A stretch of DNA of 64,000 nucleotides from Actinorugispora endophytica (GTDB lineage: Bacteria; Actinomycetota; Actinomycetes; Streptosporangiales; Streptosporangiaceae), in the NCBI RefSeq assembly GCF_004363075.1, contig NZ_SNYN01000002.1, positions 62,001 to 126,000 of the forward strand, written 5' to 3'. Positions within the stretch are counted from its first letter, which is position 1. Each line of letters opens with the position of its first letter. Both the position numbers and the translations under genes were made by a program. Shown here one piece after another: positions 8,682 through 17,707 of the stretch. Below the pieces are notes generated by a model that saw only the letters and a program-made list of their open reading frames with translations, searched no databases and was not told where the DNA came from.

Positions 8682-9107
8682 TCACCGCTGCTCCTCGACC
8701 AGGGCGGCGGCGAGCCCGAGCAGCGCCGAGGTGTCGCCGGGGCCGCCCAGGACGACGATCCGCAGGACGGCCCGCTCCGCGTCGTGGACCACCTTGACGT
8801 GCAGGTCCCGGCCGTCGTGGTCCCTGCTCCCGGCGGATGCCGTGAGCAGGGTGGCCAGGCGGGACGCCGTCTCGGGGTCGACCCCGTCGATCCGCACCGT
8901 GGCGGACGCCTCCGCGTGGAGGGGCTCCCGCGCGGGCGGGGACACGGGGGCGCCGGTGAACGACTCCAGGTCCTCGCGCGCGATCCTGTACTGCTTTCCG
9001 ATCCGGGCCGCCTTCAGCCGCCCGTCGCGCACGTAGCCGCGCACGGTCCGCACGTGCAGGCCCAGCAGCTCCGCCACCTGCTCCACCGAGTACAGCCGCT
9101 GCGGCAC
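8682..9107 (-). CDS. Excisionase/MerR-type helix-turn-helix DNA-binding protein
   Basis: 141-aa regulator. Residues 1-52 form an AlpA/excisionase-like winged helix (YSVEQVAELLGLHVRTVRG, then GRLKAARIGKQYRIAREDLE). The C-terminal half (about 65-140) is an uncharacterised alpha/beta region. First gene of the DUF4180 unit. The upstream DNA at about 9150-9210 is AT-richer than its surroundings and holds the related strings CCTAAACTACCCTAATC and GGATAGGGAAGGAAAGG, possible operators for autoregulation. Confidence 0.75.
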   Translation of the reverse strand: MPQRLYSVEQVAELLGLHVRTVRGYVRDGRLKAARIGKQYRIAREDLESFTGAPVSPPAREPLHAEASATVRIDGVDPETASRLATLLTASAGSRDHDGRDLHVKVVHDAERAVLRIVVLGGPGDTSALLGLAAALVEEQR

Positions 9108-9223
9108 AGGACCCCTTCCGCCTCCGGAACCGGACCGCTCCTGTTGTGAACGATCTTTTCAATCCCTAAACTACCCTAATCTCCGGAAGGATAGGGAAGG
9201 AAAGGTAGTGAGCGGTCGGGAAT

Positions 9224-9254
9224 GGGACGCGCGCGGATCCCGAGCGCGCGTCCC
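9224..9254. terminator. GC-rich hairpin between ggt and the HTH gene
   Basis: Perfect 11-bp inverted repeat GGGACGCGCGC / GCGCGCGTCCC with a 9-nt loop, starting 13 nt beyond the ggt stop. No strong U-run follows, as is usual for actinomycete terminators. It would end the minus-strand ggt transcript before it reaches the HTH promoter. Confidence 0.7.
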
Positions 9255-9266
9255 ACCGGTCACCGG

Positions 9267-11054
9267 TCACCGGTCCGGGCGCAGCACCGCCGCGTGGCCG
9301 CCGCCGCGCCGCTCCGCCTCCGCGACGGCCTGGAACCGCCCGCGCCCCAGGAACTCCAGACCCACGGCGGCGCCGATCTCGGGGACCTCGGTGAAGGAGT
9401 GGCCCCGCGCGGCCAGGTCCTTCTCCGCCCGGGTGCCGAAGAAGGCCGGTTCGGCCTGGGTCTGGGCCGCGTTGCGCTGGGAGAGGCGGGGCTCGGCCAT
9501 CGCCTCGGGCAGGGTGAGACCCCGGTCGACCCGGTCGACCAGCAGCTGCAGCACGGTGGTGATGATGGTCGCGCCGCCGGGGGTGCCCAGGGCCAGGTAG
9601 GGCTCGCCGTCCCGCAGCACGATCGTGGGCGACATGCTGGAGCGCGGCCGCTTGCCGGGCGCGGGCAGGTTGGCCGCGCCCGCGCCGGTGTCGGAGACCT
9701 CGAACTCGAAGTCGGTCAGCTCGTTGTTGAGCAGGAAGCCGCGGCCGGGGACGGTGATTCCGCTGCCGCCGGTCTGCTCGATGGACATCGTGTAGGAGAC
9801 GACGTTTCCCCACCGGTCGGCGGTGACCAGGTGGGTGGTGGAGGAGCCCTCGTAGCCGCCGTCGGCCGTCGGCCCGTCGGCGCAGCCGCCGCCCGGGGCC
9901 GCGTCGCCCGCCGGGACCGGCGCCGCCAGCGCGGTGTCCAGGTCGATCCCGCAGGCCCGCCGGGCGGCGTAGCCGTCGGACAGCAGCGTCTCCAGCGGCA
10001 CGTCGGAGAACTCCGGATCGCCCACGTAGGCGTTGCGGTCGGCGAAGGACAGCTTGCCGGCCTCCAGCATCAGGTGCCGGACCCCCGCGTCCCCGACCTC
10101 CCCGGGGTCGAAGCCCTCCATGATGTTCAGCGCCTCGCCCACCGTGGAGCCGCCCGACGACGACGGCGCCATCCCGTAGACGTCCAGCCCCCGGTACTCC
10201 ACGTGCGTCGGGTCGCGCTCCACCGGCGCGTACCCGGCCACGTCCGCCGCCGTCAGCAGCCCCGGCCGTACCACCCGGTCCGCGTCCCCGGCCACCGGCG
10301 GGTCGGAGGCCGCCTCGGCGACGTCCCGCCCGATCCTCCCCGACAGGACGTCGGCGCCCCGCACCGCGAACGCCCGGTAGGTGTCGGCCAGGTCGGGGTT
10401 GCGCAGCACCGTTCCCGGCTCCGGTGGCGCGCCGCCGGGCAGGAACAGCTCCGCCGTCGCCGGGAAGTCGGCGAACCGATCGGCGTTCTGCGCGGTCTGC
10501 GCCCGGAACGTCTCGTCCACCACGAACCCGTCCTCGGCCAGTTCGACGGCCGGGCGCATCACCCGCCTCAACGGCGTCCGCCCCCACTCCCGAACCGCGT
10601 ACTCCCAGGTGGACGGGGTTCCTGGGGCGCCCACCCCGAGACCGGAGGTCACGGCCTCGTCGAACGGGATCGGCTCGCCGTCCTCCAGGAACGCCTCCTC
10701 GCCCATCGCCGCGGGCGCGGTCTCGCGCCCGTCGAGCGTGTGGACCCGGTCGTCCCGCGCGCTGTAGTAGACGAAGTAGCCGCCGCCGCCGAAACCGCCC
10801 GAGTACGGCTCGGTGACGCCCAGCGCGGCCGCCGCCGCGACGGCGGCGTCGACGGCGTTGCCGCCGCGTCGCAGGATCTCCAGTCCCGCCTCGGTGGCGT
10901 CGGGGTCGACGGTGGACACCGCCCCGCCCCCGCCCACCGCGACCGGATCGCGGTCCGGCCCCTCGTATCCCTGGGCCGGGACCGGCGCGACGCCGATCCC
11001 GACGAGAACGGCCGCTCCGAGCACCGCTGTGATGCCGATGGTCTTCCCGCCCAC
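9267..11054 (-). CDS. ggt: Gamma-glutamyltransferase
   Basis: Exported N-terminal-nucleophile hydrolase that cleaves or transfers gamma-glutamyl groups of glutathione-like substrates, 595 aa. A signal peptide covers about residues 1-28 (ITAVLGAAVLVGIGVAPVPAQG). VSTVDPDATEAGLEILRRGG opens the enzyme domain. Self-processing is expected at SSTTHLVT, where the second Thr (about residue 405) is the nucleophile of the small subunit. SMSPTIVLRDGEP and GTPGGATIITTV are conserved small-subunit motifs. Length is normal. A hairpin terminator follows the stop. Confidence 0.93.
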   Translation of the reverse strand: MGGKTIGITAVLGAAVLVGIGVAPVPAQGYEGPDRDPVAVGGGGAVSTVDPDATEAGLEILRRGGNAVDAAVAAAAALGVTEPYSGGFGGGGYFVYYSARDDRVHTLDGRETAPAAMGEEAFLEDGEPIPFDEAVTSGLGVGAPGTPSTWEYAVREWGRTPLRRVMRPAVELAEDGFVVDETFRAQTAQNADRFADFPATAELFLPGGAPPEPGTVLRNPDLADTYRAFAVRGADVLSGRIGRDVAEAASDPPVAGDADRVVRPGLLTAADVAGYAPVERDPTHVEYRGLDVYGMAPSSSGGSTVGEALNIMEGFDPGEVGDAGVRHLMLEAGKLSFADRNAYVGDPEFSDVPLETLLSDGYAARRACGIDLDTALAAPVPAGDAAPGGGCADGPTADGGYEGSSTTHLVTADRWGNVVSYTMSIEQTGGSGITVPGRGFLLNNELTDFEFEVSDTGAGAANLPAPGKRPRSSMSPTIVLRDGEPYLALGTPGGATIITTVLQLLVDRVDRGLTLPEAMAEPRLSQRNAAQTQAEPAFFGTRAEKDLAARGHSFTEVPEIGAAVGLEFLGRGRFQAVAEAERRGGGHAAVLRPDR

Positions 11055-11287
11055 GCAACCCGCCCTTTCCGGTCACTTCCGGTCATAAGCCGGTCACAAA
11101 CCTAACCCGAAAGGCCGCCGCTGCGCCTCCGTCATCCGGAGGAATCCGGGAAGGACACGGGGGATCCCGGCGGACCCGGCCGCCGGTGCGCGCGGCCCGG
11201 CGCGTCCGGCCGCGGTTTCGCGTGCTCCCCGGGGAAAGCGGACGGCCCGCGCCGTTCCCAGCGGGGCTGGGGCGACACGGGCCGTCG

Positions 11288-11745
11288 AGAGAACCTCCGG
11301 TGCGGGGGTGTTTCGGGCACCGGTGCTTCGGAGGCCTTTCGGCCTCCTGTCGTGCGGATCACGGGGTCACGGCGGGCAGCGGCGGCGGGTGCGGGTCGAG
11401 GTCGCGCCCAGAGTGTCCGTTGCGCGAGGGTTTCGTTGGCGGTCTTGGGCTTTCTGCCCGTTTCGGGGTCTGGAAGAGCGGAAAGCCCATGATCATTCCG
11501 GATGGGGGGCGGGATCGGCCCTCGAATGTCCGGTGACCTTGCTGTTTTCCCCTGAAAAACCTTGATTTCAGGGGGAAACAGCAAGATCATCAACGGCAAC
11601 CACGCGAAACGGACACCTTCCCGCAGCCCGGGGCCCCGCTCGCCGTCGCCGCCCGCCGTGACCTCGCGATCCGCGTGGCGTGAGGCCGAAAGACCCACCC
11701 GAAGCACCGGCACGCGAATCACCCCCGCGCCGGAGCCTCCCTGGT
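11288..11745. repeat. Composite intergenic inverted repeat, copy 1
   Basis: Gene-free DNA between ggt and the DEAD-box gene. A block reading GTTTCGGGCACCGGTGCTTC ... TTTCGGCCTCCTG ... GGTCACGGCGGGC at about 11300-11380 recurs in reverse complement at about 11640-11745 (GCCCGCCGTGACCTCGCGAT ... GAGGCCGAAAGACCC ... GAAGCACCGGCACGC). Between the arms lie a TTGGGCTTTC/GAAAGCCCA hairpin (about 11445-11500) and the long hairpin at 11538-11585. The left part (about 11295-11520) also matches the reverse complement of 23430-23635 over more than 200 bp, showing a dispersed family. Confidence 0.75.
11538..11585. repeat. Long intergenic hairpin, copy 1
   Basis: 20-bp stem with one mismatch: CTTGCTGTTTTCCCCTGAAA pairs with 11566-11585 around an 8-nt loop. 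The right flank GGCAACCACGCGAAACGGAC is shared with the hairpin at 22405-22462. It lies downstream of the minus-strand DEAD-box gene and upstream of ggt. Confidence 0.8.
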
Positions 11746-11760
11746 GCTTCGGGTTCTCGG

Positions 11761-13239
11761 CTACGCGGCGTTCCCGCGCAGGGTCGGCCGCTCGGAGCGC
11801 CCGTTCCGGGGGGCGGAGCCCCGGCGCGACTGCGCGGAGCGGCCGCGGTTGCCCCGGGACGGGGAGCCGCCGCGCCGGGCGGGCGCGGGGGCGGGGGCGG
11901 CGATGACGACCGGGACGCCCGAGGGCTCGCGGGCCCCGGTGACCCGGACGAGGTCGGCGTTGCCCGGACGCACCTGGACGGTGCCGGCCTTGATGTTGGC
12001 GGCGGACATCAGGCGGCTCACCTCGCGCCGCTGGTTCGGCAGGACGAGGGTGACGACGCTGCCGGACTCGCCCGCGCGGGCGGTGCGCCCGCCGCGGTGC
12101 AGGTAGTCCTTGTGGTCGCCCGGCGGGTCGATGTTCACGACGAGGTCGAGCCCGTCGACGTGGATGCCCCGCGCGGCCACGTTGGTGGCGATCAGGGCGG
12201 TGACGTTCCCGTTCTTGAACTGCTCGAGGGTGCGGTTGCGCTGCGGCTGCGACTTGCCGCCGTGCAGCGCGGCGGCCCGGACCCCGCTGGCCAGCAGGTG
12301 CTTGGCCATCTTGTCGGCGGCGTGCTTGGTGTCCATGAACATGATCACCCGGCCCTCGCGGGCCGCGATGTGCGTGGCGACGGTGCGCTTGTCCAGGTCG
12401 GACACGTGCAGCAGGTGGTGCTCCATCGTCGTCACGGCCCCCGCCGACGGGTCGACCGAGTGGACCACCGGGTCGGACAGGAACCGGCGCACCAGCTTGT
12501 CGACGTTGCGGTCCAGGGTCGCGGAGAACAGCATCCGCTGCCCGTCCGGGCGCACCTGCTGGAGCAGGGCGGTGACCTGCGGCATGAAGCCCATGTCGGT
12601 CATCTGGTCGGCCTCGTCCAGCACGGTGATGGCCACCTGGTCGAGGTGGCAGTCGCCACGGGAGACCAGGTCCTTGAGCCGGCCGGGGGTGGCCACGACG
12701 ATCTCGGCGCCGTTGCGCAGCGCGTTGGCCTGCCGGGAGATGGACATGCCGCCGACCACGGTGGTCAGCCGCAGCCGCACCGACTGGGCGTAGGGGGTGA
12801 GGGCGTCGGTGACCTGCTGGGCCAGCTCGCGGGTGGGGACCAGCACCAGGCCGAGCGGCTGGCGCGGCTCCGCGCGCTGCCCGGTGGTGCGGGAGAGCAG
12901 GGCCAGGCCGAAGGCGAGGGTCTTGCCCGAGCCGGTGCGGCCGCGGCCCAGGACGTCGCGGCCGGTCAGCGAGTTCGGGAGGGTGGCCGCCTGGATCGGG
13001 AACGGGGCGGTCATGCCGTTGCGCTCGAGCGCGGACAGCAGGGGGGCGGGCATGCCCAGCTCGGCGAACGACTCGACCGGCGCGAGCGCGGGGGTCGTGC
13101 TGACCGGCAGCGCGAACTCGCCCTGCGGGGCGGCGGAGGGGCCGCGACGGTTCGGGGACTGGCTGCGGGGGCGCTGACGCCCTCCCTGGCCCTGCCCCTG
13201 GCGGGAGAAGCGATCGTTGGAGCGGGTGGTGCGATTCAT
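11761..13239 (-). CDS. DEAD-box ATP-dependent RNA helicase
   Basis: 492-aa RNA helicase. After a Gln/Arg-rich N-terminus come the Q motif (FAELGMPAPLLSAL ... PFPIQAATLP), Walker A GRGRTGSGKT, PTRELAQQV, TPGRLKDL, DEAD box VLDEADQM, SAT (FSATLDR), and C-terminal motifs IATNVAARGIHV and HRGGRTARAG. The Arg/Gly/Ser-rich tail (about residues 440-492) is a typical RNA-binding extension. It shares strand and vicinity with the cold-shock gene upstream, consistent with a role in unfolding RNA in the cold (inference). Confidence 0.93.
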   Translation of the reverse strand: MNRTTRSNDRFSRQGQGQGGRQRPRSQSPNRRGPSAAPQGEFALPVSTTPALAPVESFAELGMPAPLLSALERNGMTAPFPIQAATLPNSLTGRDVLGRGRTGSGKTLAFGLALLSRTTGQRAEPRQPLGLVLVPTRELAQQVTDALTPYAQSVRLRLTTVVGGMSISRQANALRNGAEIVVATPGRLKDLVSRGDCHLDQVAITVLDEADQMTDMGFMPQVTALLQQVRPDGQRMLFSATLDRNVDKLVRRFLSDPVVHSVDPSAGAVTTMEHHLLHVSDLDKRTVATHIAAREGRVIMFMDTKHAADKMAKHLLASGVRAAALHGGKSQPQRNRTLEQFKNGNVTALIATNVAARGIHVDGLDLVVNIDPPGDHKDYLHRGGRTARAGESGSVVTLVLPNQRREVSRLMSAANIKAGTVQVRPGNADLVRVTGAREPSGVPVVIAAPAPAPARRGGSPSRGNRGRSAQSRRGSAPRNGRSERPTLRGNAA

Positions 13240-13439
13240 TCAGGAACCTTCCTCGCGACGGCACGTGTCGAGGAAGTCCCGGCGGAAGAGCGCCGCGCAG
13301 GGGACCACAAGAACGAACCGAAGAAAATGGATACGAAGCGCGGACGGATGACCGTGCGATGGGCTTCGAGGCGGTCGGAGACCGCCGGGAACGGCGGTCG
13401 GTGATCCGGACCACGGATGTGCGCCGCCGGGGGGCGGCT

Positions 13440-13472
13440 GCGCGGGTTCCGCGGTGACGGCGGGACCCGCGC
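13440..13472. terminator. Hairpin downstream of the cold-shock gene
   Basis: Perfect 8-bp inverted repeat GCGCGGGT / ACCCGCGC with a 17-nt GC-rich loop, 28 nt after the stop of the minus-strand cold-shock gene. It probably ends that short transcript. Confidence 0.5.
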
Positions 13473-13499
13473 GGTGCGGCGTGCGCCGCGTCAGCAGTG

Positions 13500-13703
13500 T
13501 CAGACGAGTGTGATGTTCTCGGCCTGCGGACCCTTGGGCCCCTGCGTGATGTCGAACTCCACCTTCTGGCCCTCGGCCAGCTCACGGAAGCCCGTGGCGT
13601 TGATGTTCGAGTAGTGGGCGAAGACGTCGGGGCCGCCGCCGTCCTGCGTGATGAAACCGAAGCCCTTGGTTCCGTTGAACCACTTCACAGTGCCAGTACT
13701 GAT
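13500..13703 (-). CDS. Cold-shock protein (CspA family), probable ATC start
   Basis: Single cold-shock domain, an RNA chaperone and antiterminator. RNP1-like KGFGFI and RNP2-like DVFAHY are intact and the C-terminus ends [19 protein letters not shown]. The conventional GTG at 13688 would remove the start of strand beta-1 and has no ribosome site nearby. Reading upstream, an ATC at 13701-13703 sits 6 nt after a GGGAG box and gives a 67-aa protein beginning (M)STGTVKWFN, the usual length and N-terminus for actinobacterial CspA. There is no in-frame ATG, TTG or other GTG. I chose ATC; a base error at that codon is the alternative. Confidence 0.8.
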   Translation of the reverse strand: MSTGTVKWFNGTKGFGFITQDGGGPDVFAHYSNINATGFRELAEGQKVEFDITQGPKGPQAENITLV

Positions 13704-13720
13704 GCCAGTCTCCCTCGGGG

Positions 13721-13890
13721 CCGTACCGGAGGTCCGCGCTCTGCGGACTCCGCGTTACCGCGATGATCACCCGACCGGAAAGAAAGCACCGGAAAACAAA
13801 AAGTGCGTCTGAAGGTTCGGAAACCAGCAGGCGCGCACAAAGTCCATGGGAACCACAACTGTAACTACGGTCCAAAGTAGCACGTCCCGC
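13721..13890 (-). promoter_or_regulatory. Long leader and promoter region of the cold-shock gene
   Basis: About 170 bp of gene-free, comparatively AT-rich DNA upstream of the cold-shock gene. On the minus strand it includes GCACTTTTTGTTTTCCGG and CCGTAGTTACAGTTGTGG. Cold-shock mRNAs commonly have long structured 5' leaders, and this stretch fits that, but I cannot fix a -10/-35 pair or fold it reliably. Confidence 0.35.
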
Positions 13891-14006
13891 TCCCGCGCGG
13901 GCGGAGGCCGGACGTCGCCTCCGTCACACCCGCGGTGCGGAGCGTGGCCGCAGGGCGGACCCGGGACGGCCGCGTCCCCGGAACCTGAGCGCCGGGGCCG
14001 GAGGGG

Positions 14007-14885
14007 TCAGGACCAGCCCAGAGCCCGGACGAGCAGGTCGACGTAGACGAGGTTGACGACGGCGTGGACGGCGACGAGGACCCAGATGTTGCGGTAGCGC
14101 GCCCACAGGTAGCCCTGCATCAGGCCGAACACCCCCTGGAAGGCCGCCAGCGAGGCGAGGCCGAGACCGACGGCGTCCCCGTGCAGGTGGCTCGTGTGCA
14201 TCGCGGCGAACAGCAGCGACGAGGCCAGGATCGCGGGCCACCGGCCGTAGCGGACCTCCAGGCGGGTCTGCAGCCAGCCCCGGTAGAAGACCTCCTCCAG
14301 CACCCCGGCGGTCAGCAGGGTGACCAGCGAGCCGACCGCGAGCGTGACCGGGTCGGGCAGCTCCTGGGTCAGGGGCGGGGCCAGGGGGCCGGCCTGCGAG
14401 AGCAGGAACCACGCCGCGACGGCGGGGAGCGGGGCCAGCCAGGTGACGGGGGCGGGGATCGCGCGGCCGCCGGGCGCGTCCCCGCGCAGCAGCCGAAAGG
14501 CCGCCAGCGGTACGACCAGCAGGAGCAGGACCTTGGCCAGCGGGTACCACAGCGACTGGTTCTGGCCGATGACCAGGACCGGGAAGACCGTCGCGGCGGC
14601 CACGAGCACCCACGTCTCCCGGGCGAGGCGCCGCCCGGTCACCCCCTCCAGGGGGCGGGGGAGCGCGGCCCGAGGGGGGACGAGGCGGGCGAGCGCCATC
14701 GCGGCGAGAGCGGGCAGCACGCTCGCCCACAGCGAGACCGGCGTGGCACCGGGGTCCGCGGAGGCGGTGACGCCGGTGGTGCCGGTCCGCAGCAGCCAGG
14801 CGAACGCCGCGGCGTAGACCGCGATCCCCGTCACCGTGATGGCGGCGGCGCCACGAGAGGCCCTGGGGCCGTCGGTGTCGATCAT
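14007..14885 (-). CDS. CPBP family (type II CAAX) intramembrane metalloprotease
   Basis: Membrane protein of 292 aa from the ATG at 14883-14885; an in-frame upstream extension exists but lacks helices. About seven or eight hydrophobic segments. The catalytic signature is AGVLEEVFYRGWLQ (EExxxR motif), followed by FAAMHTSHL and VLVAVHAVVNLVY, which supply the metal-binding and active-site His residues. Family members process prenylated or other membrane proteins, or act in bacteriocin immunity; the substrate here is unknown. Confidence 0.85.
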   Translation of the reverse strand: MIDTDGPRASRGAAAITVTGIAVYAAAFAWLLRTGTTGVTASADPGATPVSLWASVLPALAAMALARLVPPRAALPRPLEGVTGRRLARETWVLVAAATVFPVLVIGQNQSLWYPLAKVLLLLVVPLAAFRLLRGDAPGGRAIPAPVTWLAPLPAVAAWFLLSQAGPLAPPLTQELPDPVTLAVGSLVTLLTAGVLEEVFYRGWLQTRLEVRYGRWPAILASSLLFAAMHTSHLHGDAVGLGLASLAAFQGVFGLMQGYLWARYRNIWVLVAVHAVVNLVYVDLLVRALGWS

Positions 14886-15000
14886 GCCGGCAATACTCCG
14901 CCGGCGCGGGCCCGGCGTCGTCGTCATTCGGGACCAGACCGCGTCCATCCTTGGATGGAGGCGGGGCCGGACGGGCGCGTTTCCCTCCCCGGGGCGGGCC

Positions 15001-15663
15001 TCACTCTCGGGTCGGCTCCCCGGCGGTCCCGCCGTCCCGCGCGGCACGCCCTCCGGCGCGGCGGGGGCGGCGCCAGCCCGCCAGCATCAGCAGCGCGCCG
15101 CCGACGAGCACGACCGCGGTCACCGTGCCCAGACCCTGCCCGTCGACGCCGTAGGCCGCGCGGAAGAACGCGCCGATGCCCACGTGCAGCAGCGCCCACA
15201 GCGTGCTTCCCAGCATCGCCCAGGAGATGAAGCGCCGGTAGGGCATCCCGACGGTGCCCGCCAGGACCGGGACGATCGCGTGCACCACCGCCACGAACCT
15301 GGACCCCACGATCGCCAGCCCGCCCCGGGGCCGGGCGAGCACCTCCTCGGCGTGCAGCCACCGGTCCTCGCCGATCCACCGGCCCATCCTGCCGTGGCGG
15401 AACCGCGTCCCCGCGTACCGCCCGATCGCGTACCCCGCGGTCTCCCCGATGAGCGCTCCCGCCAGGGTCGCCCCCGTGACGAGGACGAACCCCGGCACGT
15501 CGGTGACGCTCGCCCCCGCCACCAGGACGACCGGGTCCCCCGGTGCGAACAGTCCGATGAACGCCGTCGTCTCCAACGCCATGAACAGCAGCACGGCCCC
15601 CGCCACCAGCAGCGGCGGGAGGTCGGACAGAGAGGACAGGAGCCCGTCCGTGAAAGAGGTCAT
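15001..15663 (-). CDS. DedA family (VTT domain) membrane protein
   Basis: 220-aa multi-spanning protein of the DedA/SNARE-associated (VTT) family, linked to lipid-carrier flipping and envelope homeostasis. Seen: FIGLFAPGDPVVLVAGA with the conserved acidic/Gly motif, GETAGYAIGRYAGTRF, and SRFVAVVHAIVPVLAGTVGM with the family Arg in a re-entrant segment. The tail after residue 200 is Arg/Gly-rich. Single gene, tandem to the CPBP protease downstream. Confidence 0.88.
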   Translation of the reverse strand: MTSFTDGLLSSLSDLPPLLVAGAVLLFMALETTAFIGLFAPGDPVVLVAGASVTDVPGFVLVTGATLAGALIGETAGYAIGRYAGTRFRHGRMGRWIGEDRWLHAEEVLARPRGGLAIVGSRFVAVVHAIVPVLAGTVGMPYRRFISWAMLGSTLWALLHVGIGAFFRAAYGVDGQGLGTVTAVVLVGGALLMLAGWRRPRRAGGRAARDGGTAGEPTRE

Positions 15664-15806
15664 GGGGGTGATTCTTCAACCTCGCGGCCGCGCGGCGGCA
15701 CGACCGGGACGACCGGTTCGGGACTTCGGACCGCTGACGTGGGAAAGCCGGGGCCCCGCCGTCCCGCGCGGGCCGGTTTCCGCTGTTTCGCGCGGGTGCG
15801 GGCATC

Positions 15807-16721
15807 GTGCACCATGGACGGGTGACTCGGGTGACGGAAACGGGACCCGGCCGCGCGCCCGGCGCGCGGCCCGGTCTCGCAGAGGTGTTCACGGGCCCCC
15901 GGTTCCGCATGCTGGCCGACCTGGTCTCGGACGGCGACGTGGTGGTCCTGAGCGGGGCCGGGCTGTCGACCGAGTCCGGCATCCCGGACTACCGGGGGGA
16001 GAGCGGCCGCAGGCGGCGGGCCGAGCCCATGACGTACCAGGCGTTCGTGGGCAGCGCCGAGGCCCGCAGGCGGTACTGGGCGCGCAGCCACCTGGGATGG
16101 CGGCACATCGCGCGCGCCGCGCCCAACGCGGGCCACCGCGCGGTCGCCGCGCTGCAGGACCTCGGGCTGGTCGCGGGGATCATCACCCAGAACGTCGACG
16201 GCCTGCACCAGGCCGCCGGAGCGCGGGACGTGGTCGAGCTGCACGGCGGCCTCGACCGGGTCCTGTGCCTGGGCTGCGGGCGGCGCACCCCGCGCGGCGC
16301 GTTCGACGAGCGGCTGCGTTCGGCCAACCCGCACTGGCGGGCCCGGGCGGACGGGGTCAACCCCGACGGGGACGCGGCCCTCGCCGACGACCAGGTCGCG
16401 TCCTTCCGGGTCCTGGACTGCCTCGACTGCGGCGGCGTGCTCAAACCCGACGTGGTGTTCTTCGGCGAGAACGTGCCGGGACCCCGCGTCCGGGAGTGCT
16501 ACGCGCTGACCGAGCGCGCCGGGACGCTGCTGGTCCTCGGGTCCTCGCTGACCGTGATGTCCGGCTACCGGTTCGTGCGCCGCGCGGCCGAGCACTCCGT
16601 CCCCGTGACGATCGTCAACCAGGGGCCCACGCGGGGCGACGCCCAGGCGCTGCTGACCTTCGACGCCCCCCTCGGGGAGGCCCTCACCGCGCTCCTGGCG
16701 GGCCTCGGCCCGGCGCGCTGA
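15807..16721 (+). CDS. NAD-dependent deacylase, Sir2/sirtuin family (class II-like)
   Basis: NAD+-dependent protein lysine deacylase or ADP-ribosyl transferase, up to 304 aa. NAD-binding [15 protein letters not shown], active-site [11 protein letters not shown] and ELHG (catalytic His), two zinc Cys pairs (CLGCG and CLDCG) and a C-terminal [12 protein letters not shown]-like nucleotide segment are all present. Start is uncertain: GTG at 15807, 15822 or 15831. It converges on an exonuclease gene with only 13 nt between stops. Confidence 0.92.
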   Translation: MHHGRVTRVTETGPGRAPGARPGLAEVFTGPRFRMLADLVSDGDVVVLSGAGLSTESGIPDYRGESGRRRRAEPMTYQAFVGSAEARRRYWARSHLGWRHIARAAPNAGHRAVAALQDLGLVAGIITQNVDGLHQAAGARDVVELHGGLDRVLCLGCGRRTPRGAFDERLRSANPHWRARADGVNPDGDAALADDQVASFRVLDCLDCGGVLKPDVVFFGENVPGPRVRECYALTERAGTLLVLGSSLTVMSGYRFVRRAAEHSVPVTIVNQGPTRGDAQALLTFDAPLGEALTALLAGLGPAR

Positions 16722-16734
16722 CACCGCCGGACCC

Positions 16735-17301
16735 TCAGGGGGAGCCGGGCCAGGAGCCCCGGCCGGCCAGGTGCAGGACCAGAGCGGCGATGTTCCAGGC
16801 GTCGTCCTCGCCCCGGTGGTGGCGGCCCTCCAGCGGCAGCCCGGCGAGGCGCAGGGCCTGGGCCATCCCGGGGCGTTTGCGCAGCCCGTGGGCTTCGGTG
16901 AAGACCGCCTTGGCGTTGGTGTGCCGCCTCCCGAAGGGGTACGCCGCGCCGGTCGCCCGGCACTGGCGGGCGAACTGGTGCCGGTCGTAGTCGCCCCAGC
17001 TGGCCCACGGGCGCGAACCCGCCCGGTGCCGGGTCGCGAGAAGCCGACAGGCGTCGGCGAAGCCGACCCCCGTGTCCACCTCGGCCTGGGTCAGCCCGGT
17101 CAGTCCGGTGCAGAAGACGCTGACGGTCGACCGCGCGGGCCGGACCAGGACGCGGTGGCGCCCGGTCCGCCGCCCCGCGCCGAGGTCGACGACGGTCAGC
17201 CCGATCTCGATGATCTCGCTGACCTCCCCGCGCGGGGGCTCGCCGTCCCAGCAGGTCGCCTCCACGTCGACGACGTTGAGCAGTCCACCGGTGCTGTCCA
17301 T
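16735..17301 (-). CDS. DEDDh 3'-5' exonuclease, KapD/ERI-1-like
   Basis: 188-aa exonuclease. Exo I VVDVEATCWDG supplies the Asp and Glu, exo II is around SWGDYDRHQF, and exo III HRGEDDAWNIAAL gives the final His/Asp. The order and the CW after DVEAT resemble the KapD/ERI-1 subgroup that trims structured RNA ends. Start taken as the ATG at 17299-17301 (MDSTGG); a longer frame exists but its extension is not conserved-looking. Confidence 0.85.
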   Translation of the reverse strand: MDSTGGLLNVVDVEATCWDGEPPRGEVSEIIEIGLTVVDLGAGRRTGRHRVLVRPARSTVSVFCTGLTGLTQAEVDTGVGFADACRLLATRHRAGSRPWASWGDYDRHQFARQCRATGAAYPFGRRHTNAKAVFTEAHGLRKRPGMAQALRLAGLPLEGRHHRGEDDAWNIAALVLHLAGRGSWPGSP

Positions 17302-17377
17302 GCCGCAGAGCCTAGATCGTTGATGGGAAATCCCTGAAACGCCTGCGCCCATGGCGAAGGGCGTCGAGGGTCGGTGT

Positions 17378-17482
17378 GTGAAAACTGACCTTGACGCCCT
17401 TCTGACAGCACTCTACGTCCATCTAGACGATGACGTGATCCCTTCGACCAACCAACGTCCCGGACCGGGCCGCTTGTACTGA
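17378..17482 (+). pseudogene. N-terminal stub of an IS982-like transposase
   Basis: A GTG-started frame of 34 codons (VKTDLDALLTALYVHLDDDV) resembles the N-terminus of actinobacterial IS982-group transposases, then stops. Nothing of the catalytic domain follows. It sits directly before the next transposase stub. Confidence 0.5.
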
Positions 17483-17581
17483 CCACTGAGGTTGGTGACA
17501 CCCACCCGCCTGACACAAGCGAAGAGGGCCTCCGGTATCGGTGTGGATTACGACATCTACCACCGGACCGGAAGGCCCTCG

Positions 17582-17677
17582 ATGCCCCACACTACCCACG
17601 CCAACGCCATCCTCACCCCCGCCGGCCGTCTGGCATTGGCCCGCTGCGTGGTCGAAGACGGCTGGCCCCTGCGCCGG
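17582..17677 (+). pseudogene. N-terminal stub of an IS481-family transposase
   Basis: An ATG opens a frame whose first 32 residues (ending GRLALARCVVEDGWPLRR) match the helix-turn-helix start of IS481 transposases. Similarity ends abruptly at about 17677, just before the stop of the DUF998 gene. The sequence TGACACCCACCCGCCTGACA near 17500 may be the old left terminal repeat. No DDE domain remains. Confidence 0.65.
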
Positions 17678-17707
17678 GTTCTCCCGGTGCCGCGGCCCGG
17701 GCGGCGG

